Assembly: GCA_017416855.1 (NCBI GenBank)
Contig: JAFQAZ010000025.1
Location: forward strand, 62,001-126,000
Direction of reading: 5' to 3'
DNA length: 64,000 nucleotides
From: Clostridia bacterium
Lineage (GTDB): Bacteria; Bacillota; Clostridia; UBA1381; UBA9506
This document shows, one piece after another, positions 24,476-32,904 of the stretch. Under the pieces are notes generated by a model. That model did not search any database and was not told the DNA's origin. It saw nothing but the letters and a program-made list of their open reading frames with translations. Numbering within the stretch: the first letter of the stretch is position 1; every line of letters starts with the position of its first letter. Both the position numbers and the translations under genes were made by a program.

Positions 24476-24649
24476 TTACTTTTCCTCTTCAATATTTTCT
24501 AATGCTACTTTTACAGCCTCGGTAACAAAAGCTGTAAAGGTACAGTTTTTTCCTTCAATGCTTTTTTCTATTTTATCAATAATATCATTAGGAAAGCGAA
24601 TGCATTTATTCGTTGTCGGTGGAATAGATGGAATTTTGAACTTTTTCAT
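24476..24649 (-). CDS. 57-residue ribbon-helix-helix protein
   Basis: A short gene on the minus strand: MKKFKIPSIPPTTNK, then CIRFPNDIIDKIEKSI, then TFTAFVTEAVKVALENIEEE. The strand (KCIRFP), first helix (NDIIDKIEKSIEG) and second helix (TFTAFVTEAVKVALENI) match the ribbon-helix-helix DNA-binding fold of Arc/CopG-like proteins. A ribosome site (GAGGTGATTG) precedes the ATG and a strong terminator follows the stop. It is monocistronic, with no toxin gene beside it, so a toxin-antitoxin role is not supported. It may bind its own promoter. Confidence 0.72.
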   Translation of the reverse strand: MKKFKIPSIPPTTNKCIRFPNDIIDKIEKSIEGKNCTFTAFVTEAVKVALENIEEEK

Positions 24650-24777
24650 GCAATCACCTCTGAGGTCCTATTATATCCAACGAATCTAAGTTTGTATGCA
24701 TTGCAATTGTATTGCAATTTTTTTGGTAATTTTGTGCTATAATTGAGTTTACTAAATGTAATTTGAGGTGGTTGAAT

Positions 24778-25059
24778 ATGTCAGAAATTTGCGTGGAATG
24801 TTTTGAAAAAATAACAGGAGAAAGAAATATTGAAAAGAATTTTATTATTTCTGATGAATTGGACTTATGTGAGGAATGCGGCGAGTTTAAACATGTAATT
24901 ATAGCAGAAAAAGGGTTTCCTATGCTTTTTATCAGACTATTTTTGTTTCCGTTTAAACTGATTTATCATATCTTTTATGGTTTGTTAAGTTTCTTTTTGT
25001 CGCTACCCAAAATTTGTAAAAATAAAAAAGTTAACAAAAGAGAAGAAGAACCAAAATGA
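24778..25059 (+). CDS. Small zinc-ribbon protein with a hydrophobic C-terminal segment
   Basis: A 93-residue hypothetical protein. Two Cys pairs (CVEC near 4-7 and CEEC near 33-36) suggest a zinc ribbon. Residues about 50-80 are hydrophobic and aromatic (FPMLFIRLFLFPFKLIYHIFYGLLSFFLSL), a likely membrane-associated helix, followed by a basic tail. The ATG at 24778 has GAGGTG eight bases upstream. It stands alone between repeat elements; no function is recognised. Confidence 0.65.
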   Translation: MSEICVECFEKITGERNIEKNFIISDELDLCEECGEFKHVIIAEKGFPMLFIRLFLFPFKLIYHIFYGLLSFFLSLPKICKNKKVNKREEEPK

Positions 25060-25098
25060 TGTAAATATAAATACTTAAAAACTTTTTTTGTTTCGTTT

Positions 25099-25240
25099 TA
25101 ACAGAAAGTTTTCTGTTAATGCCCTGCCGGGCGGGCCTACTTTTGATTGCAAAAGTAGCAAAACGAAGGGGGAGTTTCGATTCTCCCCCTTCCACCCCCT
25201 TAAAACGACACAGGGGCGAAGCCCCTGGACCCCTTTTGCA
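25099..25240. repeat. GC-rich multi-hairpin intergenic element
   Basis: The 370-base gap between 25060 and 25429 holds an AT-rich lead-in and a cluster of perfect hairpins. These are TAACAGAAA/TTTCTGTTA (25099-25118), CTACTTTTG/CAAAAGTAG (25137-25158), GGGGGAG/CTCCCCC (25169-25190) and CAGGGGC/GCCCCTG (25211-25227). The composition (CCTGCCGGGCGGG) differs sharply from its surroundings. It has no ORF and is probably a dispersed non-coding repeat. Confidence 0.6.
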
Positions 25241-25351
25241 AGTCATAATGCTTTTAATTCTCATTTTATCTAACTACAGGGGTCCATAATCCCTTGTTTT
25301 ATGTCAAATGTAACAAACTTTCATTATTTATGATAAAGTCATAAAAATTTC

Positions 25352-25380
25352 TTGACCTTTCCCTTAAAATGTTATATAAT
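25352..25380 (+). promoter_or_regulatory. Promoter of the DeoR/2-oxoacid dehydrogenase operon
   Basis: TTGACC (25352-25357) and TATAAT (25375-25380) are separated by 17 bases, 50 bases before the regulator's start codon. Confidence 0.75.
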
Positions 25381-25429
25381 AACACGTGTGTGAAAAAAAT
25401 TAACATTTTTTCGTTAGGTGGTGACGAGG

Positions 25430-26197
25430 GTGAAGGACAGACGGCAGTCCATTTATGAATTAATTGAACAAAACGGGCAAGTCACATTGCACGAGCTGGA
25501 AGGACTGTTTCCGGATGTTTCTTCCATGACAATCCGCCGCGATTTAGACCATTTGGAAACGGAAAATAAAATTGTTAAAATTAAAGGCGGTGCCAAGTCA
25601 CTCCGGCATCTTTCCCGCAGCCTGTTTCAGGATGTGGAAGGGGACTATGCCCAGCGCGAAATGTTACATGCGGCAGGGAAGCGGATTGTGGCTGAAAAGG
25701 CGGCACCCTTAGCCGAAACCGGCCGTAGCATTTTTATTGATGCAGGCTCTACCATGATGCAGCTTGCAGGCCTTTTACAAACCGGCCGTTTTACCGTGGT
25801 GACCAATGCGGTGAATGTAGCTTTGGAGCTTTCGCGCAATCAGAATGCGGCAGTGAACTTAATCGGCGGCGAAATTAATAGGCGAAATATGTGTGTGGCC
25901 GGGGCGGGTGCTCTGGACTATATGAGCCGCATTAATATTGATATTGCGTTTGTGGCGGCCAGCGGTTATAGTGAAGAAGCCGGATTTACCAACGGTACGT
26001 TGTATGACTGTGAACTGAAGCGGTTTGTCATAAAAAAAGCCAAAAAAACTGTTATTTTAATGGATAAAAGTAAATTGGGCAAAACCATGCCTTACACCTT
26101 CTGCAAACCGGAGGATGTGGATGTTTTAATTATGGATGGTCCACCGGAAGCAGAGCTTGCCGCTCTGGCAAAGCGTGTAGGTATGGAAATTATATAG
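25430..26197 (+). CDS. DeoR/GlpR-family transcriptional regulator
   Basis: A 255-residue sugar-phosphate-responsive regulator. The N-terminal winged helix-turn-helix is visible (RRQSIYELIEQNGQVTLHELEGLF, then SSMTIRRDLDHLETENKIVKIKGGA). The DeoR sensor domain (about 75-235) has IFIDAGSTMMQLA and VTNAVNVALELS, then VNLIGGEINRRNMCVAGAGAL, typical of phosphosugar binding. The GTG at 25430, six bases after AGGTGGTG, was chosen over an earlier GTG at 25418 that overlaps the ribosome site. It heads the operon with the dehydrogenase and the E2-E3-E1 genes and probably represses it until a phosphorylated intermediate accumulates. Confidence 0.88.
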   Translation: MKDRRQSIYELIEQNGQVTLHELEGLFPDVSSMTIRRDLDHLETENKIVKIKGGAKSLRHLSRSLFQDVEGDYAQREMLHAAGKRIVAEKAAPLAETGRSIFIDAGSTMMQLAGLLQTGRFTVVTNAVNVALELSRNQNAAVNLIGGEINRRNMCVAGAGALDYMSRINIDIAFVAASGYSEEAGFTNGTLYDCELKRFVIKKAKKTVILMDKSKLGKTMPYTFCKPEDVDVLIMDGPPEAELAALAKRVGMEII

Positions 26198-26258
26198 TGA
26201 ACAATACATAAAAAATATAGCATTCGTTGCAATGTCAACGAGGAAATGGAGTGTCAAC

Positions 26259-27506
26259 ATGAAAACAAAGGCAGTTAGACTGTACGGCAAAAATGACTTG
26301 CGTTTAGAAGAATTTGAATTGCCGGAAATTAAAGACTGTGAGATTTTAGCTCACGTTATTTCTGACAGTATCTGTATGTCTTCTTACAAAGCAGCCATCC
26401 AGGGCGCTGACCACAAGCGTGTGCCTGATGATGTGGCAGAAAACCCCATCATTATCGGTCACGAATTCTGTGGTGAAATTGTAAAGGTTGGCAGCAAGTG
26501 GGCAGATAAGTACAAAGCCGGTCAGCGCTTTGCTATTCAGCCTGCTATGAACTACAAAGGCTCTTTGGCAGCTCCCGGTTATTCTTATCAGAATATCGGC
26601 GGCAGCTCAACCTACATTGTTATCCCTAATGAAGTTATGGAAACAGGCAGCCTCTTAAACTATGGTGGCGAAGCTTTCTTCTATGGTTCATTGGCAGAGC
26701 CTATGAGCTGTATCGTTGGTGGTTTCCACGCAAATTATCACACCAAAGCCGGTTCTTATGTACACGAAATGGGTACTGTAGTTGGCGGCAACATGGCAAT
26801 TTTAGCCGGTGTTGGTCCTATGGGTTTGGGTGCTATTGATTATGCCATTCACAATGAAAGAAAACCAAAGCTGTTGGTTGTAACTGATATTGACCAGGCT
26901 CGTCTGGACCGTGCGGCTTCCATCTTAACAGTTGAAGAAGCTAAGAAAAACGGCGTTGAGTTGGTTTACTTAAACACCGGCAATATGGAAAACCCTGTTG
27001 AAGAAATGATGAAGCTCTCCGGCGGCAAGGGCTATGACGATGTATTCGTATTTGCGCCTGTTAAACCTGTTGTGGAAATGGGCGACCAGATTTTAGGCAA
27101 AGACGGTTGCTTAAACTTCTTTGCAGGCCCCACCAATCCGGAATTTAAAGCTGAATTCAATTTCTATAATGTACATTATGCTTCTACTCACATCGTTGGT
27201 ACCAGCGGCGGTAACACAGCTGACCTGATTGAATCCATTAAAATGATGGAAGAAGGCAAGCTGAACCCCGCTATGATGATTACCCATGTGGGTGGCATTG
27301 ATGCTATTATTGACACCACCCTGAATCTGCCCAAGATTCCCGGTGGCAAAAAGCTGATTTACTTGAACATCAATATGCCCTTGATTGCTCTTTCTGACCT
27401 GTCAAGCTCTGATGATCCTGTTTTACAGGAAGTCGGAAAAATGGTAGAAGCCAACAACGGCATCTGGTGCAAAGAGGCTGAAGAATATCTTTTAGCCAAT
27501 AAATAA
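26259..27506 (+). CDS. Zinc-type dehydrogenase, L-sorbose-1-phosphate reductase-like
   Basis: A 415-residue medium-chain dehydrogenase, longer than ordinary alcohol dehydrogenases and similar in build to L-sorbose-1-phosphate reductase (SorE). Visible features are IIIGHEFCGEIVKVGSKWADKYKAGQRFAIQP in the catalytic domain, EPMSCIVGGFHANYH, and the nucleotide-binding segment AILAGVGPMGLGAIDYAI followed by VVTDIDQARLDRA. The usual catalytic Cys-His pair is partly seen (ICMSSYKAA, then GHEFCGE). The ATG at 26259 fits the family start. It lies between the DeoR regulator and the E2 gene. The substrate is presumably a keto- or polyol-phosphate, by inference. Confidence 0.82.
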   Translation: MKTKAVRLYGKNDLRLEEFELPEIKDCEILAHVISDSICMSSYKAAIQGADHKRVPDDVAENPIIIGHEFCGEIVKVGSKWADKYKAGQRFAIQPAMNYKGSLAAPGYSYQNIGGSSTYIVIPNEVMETGSLLNYGGEAFFYGSLAEPMSCIVGGFHANYHTKAGSYVHEMGTVVGGNMAILAGVGPMGLGAIDYAIHNERKPKLLVVTDIDQARLDRAASILTVEEAKKNGVELVYLNTGNMENPVEEMMKLSGGKGYDDVFVFAPVKPVVEMGDQILGKDGCLNFFAGPTNPEFKAEFNFYNVHYASTHIVGTSGGNTADLIESIKMMEEGKLNPAMMITHVGGIDAIIDTTLNLPKIPGGKKLIYLNINMPLIALSDLSSSDDPVLQEVGKMVEANNGIWCKEAEEYLLANK

Positions 27507-27559
27507 GGTTATTCATTTGGTAACAAATCAATTTCATAATAAAAAAGGAGAGGATTTTA

Positions 27560-28900
27560 ATGGCAACACCGGTAATTATGCCCAGACAAGGTCAGTCCGT
27601 TGAGAGCTGTATCATTGCAAAATGGCATAAACAAAAGGGTGACCAGGTAAACGTTGGCGATCAGCTGTTTACCTACGAAACAGACAAAGCAACTTTTGAT
27701 GAAGAAGCAACCGTAGCAGGTACTCTGCTGGAGATCTTCTTTGAAGAAGGCGACGACGTTGAATGCTTATTAAACGTTTGCGTTATTGGTGAAGCGGGCG
27801 AAGATGCTTCTCAGTTCCGTCCTGCAGGCGAAGCAGAAGAAGCTGCTCCTCAAGCAGAAGCAGCTCCTGTAGCAGAAGCAGCAGCACCGGCAGCGGCACC
27901 TGTAGCAGTATCCGATGTAGCAAAAGACAATCAGTTTATTTCTCCCCGCGCAAAAGCACGTGCTGAAAAGCTGGGTGTTGATATCCGTTTTGCAGAAGGC
28001 TCCGGCCCCAAAGGTCGCGTAATTGAACGTGATGTAGAAGCTCTGGCTCAGAGTGGTGTTGCCTTCACAAAAGCTGCTCAGGCTGAAGCTGCAGGCAGCG
28101 CAGATAAATTTGAAGGTACCGGCATTGGCGGCCGCGTAACCACCGGCGACTTGAAGAGACCGGTTGCAGAAGCAGTAGCCGAAGCTATGAATGCACAGGA
28201 AGGTGTAGCTTACACAGATGTACCGCTGACCAACATCAGAAAGGTTATCTCCAAGGCTATGCACAACTCTTTATCTTCTACTGCACAGCTGACCTTAAAC
28301 ACCAGCTTTGATGCAACAGAGATTATGGCATATCGTAAGAAGCTGAAGGCTAACGCTGAAAAGCTGGGTCTTGGCAACATTACCTTAAATGATATCGTTC
28401 TGTATGCTGTATCCAGAACCTTATTAAACCATCAGGATTTAAATGCCAACATGCTGGATGACAAAATGCGCATCTTTAACCATGTTAACCTGGGCGTTGC
28501 CGTTGATACACCCCGTGGCTTAATGGTTCCTAACATTTTCTGTGCTGAACTGAAGACTCTGTCTGAAATCAGTGCTGAAACCAAGGAACTGGCAAGCGCT
28601 TGTCAGGGTGGTACCATCAGCCCTGACTTACTCAATGGTGGCAGCTTTACGGTTACCAATCTGGGGTCCTTCGGTATTGAATCCTTCACACCGGTATTAA
28701 ACGCTCCTCAGACCGGTATCTTAGGCGTTGACACTATTGTTCAGCGTGCTAAAGAAGTTAACGGCGAGATCGTTTACTATCCTGCCATGGGTCTGTCTCT
28801 CACATTTGACCACAGAGCAGTTGATGGTGCTCCTGCTGCTAAGTTCTTACAGGAACTGAAGACCAATCTGGAAAACTTCAGCGTTTTACTGGCTAAATAA
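27560..28900 (+). CDS. 2-oxoacid dehydrogenase E2 (dihydrolipoyl acyltransferase)
   Basis: Core acyltransferase of a 2-oxoacid dehydrogenase complex, 446 residues. Domains in order: lipoyl domain (1-80, lipoyl Lys43 in ETDKA), an Ala/Glu/Pro-rich linker (about 88-117), a peripheral subunit-binding domain (about 122-165, ending GPKGRVIERDVEAL), a second short copy resembling the end of that domain (GTGIGGRVTTGDLKRP, about 190-205), and the catalytic domain (about 215-446) with FDHRAVDG (His418, Asp422). The acyl group cannot be read from the sequence. It is followed by E3 and E1 genes in the same operon. Confidence 0.93.
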   Translation: MATPVIMPRQGQSVESCIIAKWHKQKGDQVNVGDQLFTYETDKATFDEEATVAGTLLEIFFEEGDDVECLLNVCVIGEAGEDASQFRPAGEAEEAAPQAEAAPVAEAAAPAAAPVAVSDVAKDNQFISPRAKARAEKLGVDIRFAEGSGPKGRVIERDVEALAQSGVAFTKAAQAEAAGSADKFEGTGIGGRVTTGDLKRPVAEAVAEAMNAQEGVAYTDVPLTNIRKVISKAMHNSLSSTAQLTLNTSFDATEIMAYRKKLKANAEKLGLGNITLNDIVLYAVSRTLLNHQDLNANMLDDKMRIFNHVNLGVAVDTPRGLMVPNIFCAELKTLSEISAETKELASACQGGTISPDLLNGGSFTVTNLGSFGIESFTPVLNAPQTGILGVDTIVQRAKEVNGEIVYYPAMGLSLTFDHRAVDGAPAAKFLQELKTNLENFSVLLAK

Positions 28901-28929
28901 TTTAATTACATAGAAAGAAGGCAAATTAA

Positions 28930-30294
28930 ATGGCTTATGATTTAATCGTGCTGGGCGGCGGCCCCGGCGGTTATCTGGCAGCAGAGCGCGCCGGACATGC
29001 CGGACTCAAAACCCTGCTTATTGAAAAGCGCTTTTTAGGCGGCGTTTGCTTGAACGAAGGCTGCGTACCTTCCAAGGCACTTTTATACTCCGCTAAAATT
29101 TATGATTATGCCCGTTTCTCCGATCATTACGGCGTAACCTGCGAAGGCGTTAAATTTGACCACAAGGCTGTACTGGACCGCAAGAAAAAGGTTGTTAACA
29201 CCTTGGTTTCCGGTATCCGTGCACAGATGAAGGCCAACAAGGTTACCGTTGTTGAAGGCGAAGGCGTTATCTGCGGCAAAGAGGGTAGCGACATTGTTGT
29301 TAAGGTTGGCGAAGAGAGCTATACCGCTCCCCGCTTAATCATTGCAACCGGTTCTATGCCTGTTATGCCACCCATCCCCGGCGTGAAAGAAAACTTTGAA
29401 GCCGGTACCGTACTGACCAATCGTGAAATTCTGGATCTTGAAGAACTGCCCAAGGAACTGGTTATCGTTGGTGGCGGTGTTATCGGTTTGGAAATGGCTT
29501 CTTACTTCAATTCTGCCGGTTCTAAAGTAACCGTTGTAGAAATGATGGATAAAATTGCAGGCCCCACCGATGCTGAAATTTCCAAGATTCTGATGAAGAA
29601 CTACGAAAAGAAAGGCATCACCTTTAAACTGGGCGCTAAGGTTACCGAAGTTAAGGCTAATGCTGTTGTCTTTGAAAAAGACGGCAAGACCGAAGAAATT
29701 CCCGCTGACAAAGTGCTCCTTTCCATTGGTCGTCGCGCTGTAACACAGGGCGTTGGTCTGGAAAGCTTAGGTGTTTTAACTGAACGCGGTGCTATCGTAA
29801 CCGACCGCTTCATGAAGACCAACATCCCCAACGTGTATGCTGTTGGTGACGTTAACGGTAAATCTATGCTGGCTCACACTGCTTACCGCGAAGCTGAAGT
29901 GGCTGTGAACAACATTTTGGGCAAAAAAGACATTATGCGTTACAATGCCATTCCGGCTGTTATTTACACCAACCCCGAAGTTGGTAGTGTTGGTGAAACA
30001 GAAGAAACCGCGAAGGCAAAGGGCATGGATGTTGAAGTTGCTAACATCACCATGAACTACAGCGGTCGTTATGTTGCTGAAAACGAAGGCGGCAACGGCA
30101 TCTGCAAGGTAATTGTAGATAAAAAGACCCGTCGTATGGTTGGTTGCCATATGTTGGCTAACTACGCTTCTGAAATTATCATTTCTGCCGGTATCATGAT
30201 TGAAACCGAAATGAGAATTGATGATATTAAGGAAATTGTATTCCCACATCCTACGGTTTGCGAAATCGTAAGAGAAGGAATTTTTCAACTGTAA
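28930..30294 (+). CDS. Dihydrolipoyl dehydrogenase (E3)
   Basis: FAD-disulfide oxidoreductase of 454 residues that reoxidises dihydrolipoamide with NAD+. Visible features are the N-terminal FAD motif LGGGPGGYLAAERAGHAG, the redox disulfide GGVCLNEGCVPSKALL, the NAD-binding motif VIVGGGVIGLEMASYF, the second FAD motif NVYAVGDVNGKSMLAHTAYREA, and the C-terminal His-Glu dyad in FPHPTVCEIVRE. It starts 29 bases after E2 and is followed 29 bases later by E1, so it is the dedicated E3 of this complex. Confidence 0.95.
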   Translation: MAYDLIVLGGGPGGYLAAERAGHAGLKTLLIEKRFLGGVCLNEGCVPSKALLYSAKIYDYARFSDHYGVTCEGVKFDHKAVLDRKKKVVNTLVSGIRAQMKANKVTVVEGEGVICGKEGSDIVVKVGEESYTAPRLIIATGSMPVMPPIPGVKENFEAGTVLTNREILDLEELPKELVIVGGGVIGLEMASYFNSAGSKVTVVEMMDKIAGPTDAEISKILMKNYEKKGITFKLGAKVTEVKANAVVFEKDGKTEEIPADKVLLSIGRRAVTQGVGLESLGVLTERGAIVTDRFMKTNIPNVYAVGDVNGKSMLAHTAYREAEVAVNNILGKKDIMRYNAIPAVIYTNPEVGSVGETEETAKAKGMDVEVANITMNYSGRYVAENEGGNGICKVIVDKKTRRMVGCHMLANYASEIIISAGIMIETEMRIDDIKEIVFPHPTVCEIVREGIFQL

Positions 30295-30323
30295 AATAAA
30301 ATTATAACGAAAGGAAGTTCATT

Positions 30324-32798
30324 ATGCCAAAGTCACAATTTATGGATCCCGATGTGCTGAGAAAACCCGGGTTTATTGAATTTGAACCCATTCCGGTAAA
30401 CCAGTACAATAAAACAATTAAAGAGGAAAGCAAAAACTTTTCTAAGGATGATTTTCTGCGTATCTACCGCGATATGGCTATCATCCGCGAATTCGAGCAG
30501 ATGCTCTTAGACATCAAAACCAAGAGCGAATATCAGGGTATTGCTTACAACAACCCCGGTCCTGCTCACTTATCCTTAGGTCAGGAAGCTTCTGCAGTTG
30601 GTCAGGCTTACCTGCTGGATAAAAATGACTACATCTTCGGTTCTCACAGAAGCCACGGTGAAATCCTGGCTAAAGGTCTTTCCTGTATTCACAAGTTAGA
30701 CGACAAAGAACTGCTGGCTGATATGGAAGGCTTCTTTGACGGCCGTACATACAAAGTTGTAGAAGGTAAAGAAAAAGATAAGGGCAATGTGAAAGACCTG
30801 GCTATCGACTTCTTGCTCTACGGCGCACTGGCAGAAATCTTTGCTCGTGAAACCGGTTTCAATAAGGGCTTAGGCGGCTCCATGCACGCTTTCTTTACTC
30901 CCTTTGGTATTTACCCCAATAACGCTATCGTTGGTGGTAGTGCAACCATCGCTATGGGTGCTTCTATGTTCAAGAGAATCAATGGCAAGCCCGGCGTTGT
31001 TGTATCTAACGTTGGTGACGCTTCTATGGGTCGTGGCCCTGTTTGGGAAGCTCTGAACATGGGTGCTATGGACCAGATCACTCAGTTGTGGGAAGAAGGC
31101 TACAACAAGGGTCTGCCCATCATCTTCAACTTCTTCAATAACCTCTATGGTATGGGTGGTCAGACAATGGGTGAAACCATGGCTTACAACTTCCTGGCTC
31201 GCGTTGGTGCCGGTGTTAGCCCCACTCAGCTCCATGCTGAACGTGTTGACGGTTACAATCCGCTGGCAGTTATCGACGCGATGAGAAGAAAACTGGATAT
31301 CATCCATACTCAGGGTGGTCCTGTTCTGATGGATACTCTGACCTACAGAATGACCGGTCACTCTCCCTCTGATGCTTCTACCTACAGAACTAAGGAAGAG
31401 GTTGATAAGTGGGCTGAGCATGATGTTCTGGTTAACTACGAGAAGAAGCTGGTTGACGCTAAGGTTGCTAAGGCTGACGACTTTGCTGCTATGCGTGAAG
31501 ATATCAGAGAACGTATGAAGAAGATCGTTACACTGGCAATTGATGACAGCGTTTCTCCCAGAATGGATCTCGTAAAGAACCCCAATATCATTGCTGATTT
31601 GATGTTCTCCAACGAAAAAGTTGCTAAGATGGAAGACCGCACTCCCGACGTTTTAATTCCGAAGGAAGAAAACCCCAGAGTACAGAAGATTGCTAAGAAA
31701 GAACGTTTTGGCTTTGACAAGAACGGCAAACCCGTTTCCAAGAACAAGGTTTACCAGCTACGTGACGGTCTGTTCGAAGCTATTATCGATAAATTCTACG
31801 AAGATCCTACCTTAGTTGCTTACGGTGAAGATAACCGTGACTGGGGTGGCGCTTATGCTGTATATCAGGGTCTGACTGAATCTCTGCCTTACCACAGATT
31901 CTTTAACTCCCCGATTTCTGAGTCTGCTATCGCAGGTTCTGCCGTTGGTTACGCTATGAGCGGCGGTCGTGTTATCGCTGAAATCATGTACTGTGACTTC
32001 ATCGGTTGCTGCGGCGATGAAATCTTCAACCAGCTGGCTAAATGGCAGTCCATGAGTGCCGGCGTTCTGAAAATGCCGGTTATCATCCGTGTATCTGTTG
32101 GTTCTAAATATGGTGCACAGCACTCTCAGGACTGGTCCAGCATGTGTGCACACGTGCCCGGTCTGAAGGTTGTATTCCCTGTAACTCCTTACGATGCTAA
32201 GGGTATTATGAACTCCGCATTGAACGGTACTGACCCCGTTATCGTATTCGAGAGCCAGAGAATTTATGATGTGGGCGAACAGTTCCACGAAGGCGGCGTA
32301 CCCGAAGGCTACTATGAAGTAGAAATCGGCGAACCCGATATCAAGAAAGAAGGTAAGGATCTGACCATCCTGACCATTGGTGCTACTCTGTACCGTGCTT
32401 TGGATGCTGCTAAGGAACTGGAAGAAAAATATGGTATTTCCTGCGAAGTAATCGACGCAAGAACCATCGTTCCCTTCAATTATGAAAAGGTATTAGAGTC
32501 CGTTAAGAAGACTGGCAGAATCGTTCTGGCAAGTGATGCTTGCACCAGAGGTTCCGCTTTGAACACCATTGCTCAGAACATCACTGAAATGGCATTCGAT
32601 TATCTGGATGCTCCGCCGGTTGTTGTTGGTGCGCAGAACTGGATTACACCTTGCCACGAGTTGGAAACTGCATTCTTCCCGCAGAAGGATTGGATCATTG
32701 ATGCTATCCATGAAAAGATCCTGCCCCTGCCCGGCTATACTGCAACTCACAACTTCACTGAAACCGAACAGATCAGAACCAACAAAAAAGGTGTTTGA
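30324..32798 (+). CDS. Fused 2-oxoacid dehydrogenase E1 (alpha plus beta)
   Basis: An 824-residue single-chain thiamine-diphosphate enzyme joining the normally separate E1 alpha and beta subunits. Residues about 40-440 form the alpha half: [40 protein letters not shown], and the thiamine site beginning [20 protein letters not shown] and ending in FNFFNN. In most E1 the motif starts GDG; here it is GDA, with an insertion before the Asn. Residues about 475-824 form the beta half: [32 protein letters not shown], then [26 protein letters not shown]. The fused form and the neighbouring sugar-phosphate dehydrogenase suggest a substrate other than pyruvate, but this is unproven. Confidence 0.9.
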   Translation: MPKSQFMDPDVLRKPGFIEFEPIPVNQYNKTIKEESKNFSKDDFLRIYRDMAIIREFEQMLLDIKTKSEYQGIAYNNPGPAHLSLGQEASAVGQAYLLDKNDYIFGSHRSHGEILAKGLSCIHKLDDKELLADMEGFFDGRTYKVVEGKEKDKGNVKDLAIDFLLYGALAEIFARETGFNKGLGGSMHAFFTPFGIYPNNAIVGGSATIAMGASMFKRINGKPGVVVSNVGDASMGRGPVWEALNMGAMDQITQLWEEGYNKGLPIIFNFFNNLYGMGGQTMGETMAYNFLARVGAGVSPTQLHAERVDGYNPLAVIDAMRRKLDIIHTQGGPVLMDTLTYRMTGHSPSDASTYRTKEEVDKWAEHDVLVNYEKKLVDAKVAKADDFAAMREDIRERMKKIVTLAIDDSVSPRMDLVKNPNIIADLMFSNEKVAKMEDRTPDVLIPKEENPRVQKIAKKERFGFDKNGKPVSKNKVYQLRDGLFEAIIDKFYEDPTLVAYGEDNRDWGGAYAVYQGLTESLPYHRFFNSPISESAIAGSAVGYAMSGGRVIAEIMYCDFIGCCGDEIFNQLAKWQSMSAGVLKMPVIIRVSVGSKYGAQHSQDWSSMCAHVPGLKVVFPVTPYDAKGIMNSALNGTDPVIVFESQRIYDVGEQFHEGGVPEGYYEVEIGEPDIKKEGKDLTILTIGATLYRALDAAKELEEKYGISCEVIDARTIVPFNYEKVLESVKKTGRIVLASDACTRGSALNTIAQNITEMAFDYLDAPPVVVGAQNWITPCHELETAFFPQKDWIIDAIHEKILPLPGYTATHNFTETEQIRTNKKGV

Positions 32799-32810
32799 TT
32801 GAGTTTTTCA

Positions 32811-32846
32811 AAGAGCCTGTGACCCTTGAGTCACAGGCTCTTTTCT
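32811..32846 (+). terminator. Terminator of the 2-oxoacid dehydrogenase operon
   Basis: AAGAGCCTGTGAC and GTCACAGGCTCTT form a 13-bp perfect stem with a six-base loop, followed by a T run. Confidence 0.92.
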
Positions 32847-32887
32847 TGACACAAAAATAAAAATCTGTTACAATAAATAACAGATTT
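32846..32887 (+). promoter_or_regulatory. Promoter and inverted-repeat operator for the AEC transporter gene
   Basis: TTGACA (32846-32851) and TACAAT (32869-32874) are separated by 17 bases. A perfect 10-bp inverted repeat, AAATCTGTTA (32861-32870) and TAACAGATTT (32878-32887), straddles the -10 box and probable transcription start, the usual place for a repressor operator. No regulator can be assigned. Confidence 0.72.
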
Positions 32888-32904
32888 TATTTGAGGTGAT
32901 TTAC

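Noticed and set aside
27770-28264. Cys-rich open frame antisense to the E2 gene
   Set aside because: The Cys runs are the complement of the Ala/Glu-rich linker codons of E2, not a metal-binding protein.
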